Part shown: one piece after another, positions 61,888 to 64,000 of the stretch
Numbering within the stretch: position 1 is the stretch's first letter
How the letters are laid out: every line of letters begins with the position of its first letter
Source of the DNA: Rutidosis leptorrhynchoides
Lineage: Eukaryota; Streptophyta; Magnoliopsida; Asterales; Asteraceae
Direction of reading: 5' to 3'
DNA length: 64,000 nucleotides
Assembly (NCBI RefSeq): GCF_046630445.1
Contig: NC_092338.1
Span: 340,757,501 to 340,821,500, forward strand
Position numbers and translations under genes: made by a program
Notes under the pieces: model-generated
Seen by the model: only the letters and a program-made list of their open reading frames with translations
The model's database searches: none
Told to the model about the DNA's origin: nothing

Positions 61888-62304
61888 ATGAAGACTTCCT
61901 GTGAACTAAACCATGGTCTAATGCTACACGCTTTGATCACTAAACGTAATAATGACACACTTCCGAGTGAAATAGTATCAGTAATCAGAGAAAGATTGGA
62001 CGGAGTAAGAAAAGAATCCAGATGCAAAGATAATAAGTTACAATTTGGTAAAGGAAAATCAAAATCCGCAGCGAAAAGAAGAGCACGCCACCTAGAAAGA
62101 TGTCACAAATACGGAAAATGGTCACATGGAGATAAATGTTCAAATAATCAAACCTATTCAAACACCGAATTTGTTACTTTATGCAGAGACGGACCGTTCA
62201 TATGTTTAGAAGAAAAAACACTGAATGCTCGAGGTTACGCCTATGTAGCCATGGAAAATCAATTAAACCGACTATCTTATGAATGGGATAGATCATATCA
62301 CTAA
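61888..62304 (+). CDS. El3 3' ORF, unknown function
   Basis: A 138-residue basic protein (many Lys/Arg around residues 45-75) is encoded downstream of pol, in the same relative frame. A Cys/His cluster (CHKYGKWSHGDKC) resembles a zinc knuckle in which the second Cys is Tyr and the last spacing is shorter. No signal peptide or membrane segment is visible, so an envelope-like role is not supported. It could be a captured nucleic-acid-binding fragment. The function is unknown. Confidence 0.5.
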   Translation: MKTSCELNHGLMLHALITKRNNDTLPSEIVSVIRERLDGVRKESRCKDNKLQFGKGKSKSAAKRRARHLERCHKYGKWSHGDKCSNNQTYSNTEFVTLCRDGPFICLEEKTLNARGYAYVAMENQLNRLSYEWDRSYH

Positions 62305-64000
62305 GAATACTATCTCACAGGTAAGTCTGTACAGTTTTTATTTTTTATTTTCATTTTTAACCTTTTGATAATAAACGCTAATTTGTTCGCTATAAAGTAT
62401 TAAATTGGTATTCGATAAAATTAGGTTTGGCGACCGAAATTATTGATATCATACAAAAATTTATTACATCACTGCGAAATTTAACGTTTATTCTTAAGGT
62501 ATAAATATCTTTAATCAATCAACCCAAAATATTTCAAAAATTCGTCATGAGTTAAATTAGGTCATGGAACCGAAATTACTTTACCGAAAAGAGGGGCGCA
62601 TATTTTTGATAATATTTGATTGATTAAAGTGGGATAAAAGCCAAAAAGATTTTTAATTTTATTTTTACCATGTTTTTAAAATTAATATATAAATCTTAAA
62701 TTAATATTGTGAACTCTGTAAAATCAATATATTTAAGTTTGTCAATATTTGAAAAATTAATATTTTTAATATAAGTTTGTATGTATAAAAACAAAAATAT
62801 AATATAAGTTTGGTGTGAATTTTTAATATTATGCATTTTTAATTAAGTTTGGTGTAAATTTTTAATTTTATGCATTTTTAAATTTAAGTTGTGTGAATTT
62901 AAAAACAAAAATTTACTTTATGTCGCTAAGTTAAAAATATGATTTTTAAAATTCGTCGTAAGTTGAAGACTAGGTCTTTGAACCGAAATTGCTTTACCCG
63001 AGGGAGGGACGAGAACTTTTATTATCATTATTTTTAATCTTATTGAATTAAAGTATGCCAAAAACATTAAAAAAAACCCCAAAAATCTAAGCTTTTAAAA
63101 CAATCGCTTGAAAAAGACAAATTTTAAAATTTTGTCGAGGGACGGACTAGGACATCGATCCGAAACGACGTAGTCCTAAAATAAAGGAAAACAAAATTTT
63201 AAATTTATTTTATATTTGTTTTATAAGTTAAGGCTTATAAAAAAAAAAAACAAACACCGCGACTCGCGGAGTTTGTAAGCATTAAACACCGCAAGTCGCG
63301 GAGGGACTAAATTTCAGAAAAAATATAACGAGCTGAACTGATCAGTCCCCATCCCCACACCACAAAAACTGCGAAAAAACACCCGAAAATACACACACAA
63401 ACACTCCAAAATTCACAATTTTTCATCACATTTTTAACTAAAATCATGTTGAGAAGGATGCTATCAAGGAATTACTCAAGAAAAACGGTAAATTTCTATA
63501 CCTAAACAACATTTAATCCGAAAATTAGTGTTCTTGAGCAATTTTATACCCAATTCGATTTTGATGCTTTTTAGTGTAATTATACTTGAATTGTTTATGT
63601 ATTATGCTTGTATAACCTAGATTGATGCTATTTAACATGATTAGAAGCTTTAAACTTCAAATTTTGAGTAATCTAGGGTTTGTGTTCTTGAGCAAATTTG
63701 GGGCTTTTTGATATAAACAGGTTATGGCCGATTTTTGTCATGAATTGTTGCTAAATTAAGTAGTGTAACATGTTTAGGTAGTTAAATGATCCAAACTTTG
63801 AGCCTAAACATGATTTTGAGAATTAAAGTGGACTTTTTCAAATCTAAAATTCATGAACTTGATTTTTGAGAGATAATGCCATTTGAAACTTGTTTAATTG
63901 TTAGTAATGATTATTTTGACATGTTATTTGAGTTGAATGCTTATGAACTTGGCAAACATTTTCGTTTATGCTTATTTGAAAAAGTGTAGATTTGATAAAA
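62305..64000 (+). other. El3 3' untranslated region, with internal repeats
   Basis: No gene is seen. A diverged word around CCGAAATTNCTTTACC recurs at about 62560-62600 and 62975-63000, with weaker relatives at about 62430 and 63155. A palindrome pair lies at 63255-63271 and 63287-63303. A possible small exon (ATGTTGAGAAGGATGC at 63446, followed by GTAAAT) cannot be supported further. The 3' LTR start was not found. Confidence 0.55.

Larger units (their letters stand above)
52456..64000 (+). mobile_element. El3: Athila-type Ty3/gypsy retrotransposon (3' LTR not in window)
   Basis: The element has its 5' LTR at 52456-54492, an Asp-tRNA-type primer site, a long leader, gag-pol in a single frame (56119-61716), a further small ORF and a long 3' untranslated region to the window edge. 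It is the best-preserved retroelement here but carries five stops and a changed integrase residue. Its left flank is GTGTG. Confidence 0.92.

Noticed and set aside
61888..62304. Envelope-like protein of an Athila element
   Set aside because: Position would fit, but there is no signal peptide, transmembrane segment or glycosylation-rich stretch.
63446..63490. Possible first exon MLRRMLSRNYSRKT followed by GTAAAT
   Set aside because: It is too short; no acceptor or further exon could be shown before the window ends.

Overview
The window is nuclear DNA from a flowering plant and consists almost entirely of nested transposable elements. No ordinary host gene, tRNA or rRNA gene was recognised. 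The evidence is spliced exons with GT/AG borders, Ty3/gypsy polyproteins, long LTRs with plant primer-binding sites (initiator Met-tRNA and Asp-tRNA types), a CACTA (En/Spm) transposon end and long TAA/AT microsatellites. The style of the elements resembles large Asteraceae genomes such as the Tanacetum, Chrysanthemum and Artemisia group, but that is from memory and only a weak inference.

Layout from left to right. (1) 1-6434: the 5' end of a minus-strand gypsy-type element, called El1 here, with a broken gag-like gene and a 4.67 kb LTR. (2) 6435-26778: a decayed minus-strand Athila-type element, El2, carrying gag, protease, RT, RNase H, integrase, a 3' ORF and an Asp-type PBS. It is split by a complete gag-only LTR element at 9791-17687 (LARD-B, target-site duplication TGATT) and by a solo LTR at 22235-25100 (duplication GCTGA). 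(3) 26779 to about 50291: a CACTA transposon end with about 245 bp subterminal tandem repeats. It holds two related minus-strand genes with an ATHILA ORF-1-like domain; the second carries a full Ulp1/C48 SUMO-protease-like catalytic domain. It also holds a plus-strand multi-exon Transposase_24 (TNPA-like) gene. A complete non-autonomous LTR element of the El1 family, LARD-A, sits inside it at 37927-47134 (duplication TTAAA). (4) 50292-64000: an Athila-type LTR on the minus strand lies in an intron of the TNPA-like gene. It is followed after 169 bp by the LTR of an oppositely oriented Athila-type element, El3. El3's gag-pol stays in one frame from 56119 to 61716 with no frameshift but five in-frame stops, and one integrase catalytic Asp is replaced by Val. 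Its 3' LTR is not in the window.

No gene set here forms a host pathway. The genes work, or once worked, as element replication modules: gag for particles, protease/RT/RNase H/integrase for retrotransposition, TNPA-like for CACTA mobility, and a Ulp1-like protease as transposon cargo. The most interesting observations are four. Short GC-rich palindromes occur in pairs near the TATA box or the LTR ends of several LTR families. El1 and the Athila-type LTRs share a near-identical U3 promoter block although their primers differ. LARD-B contains arrays of short hairpins in which the loop is conserved while the stem changes. The CACTA element carries a protease gene whose degraded sister copy shares an N-terminal module with the TNPA-like protein.
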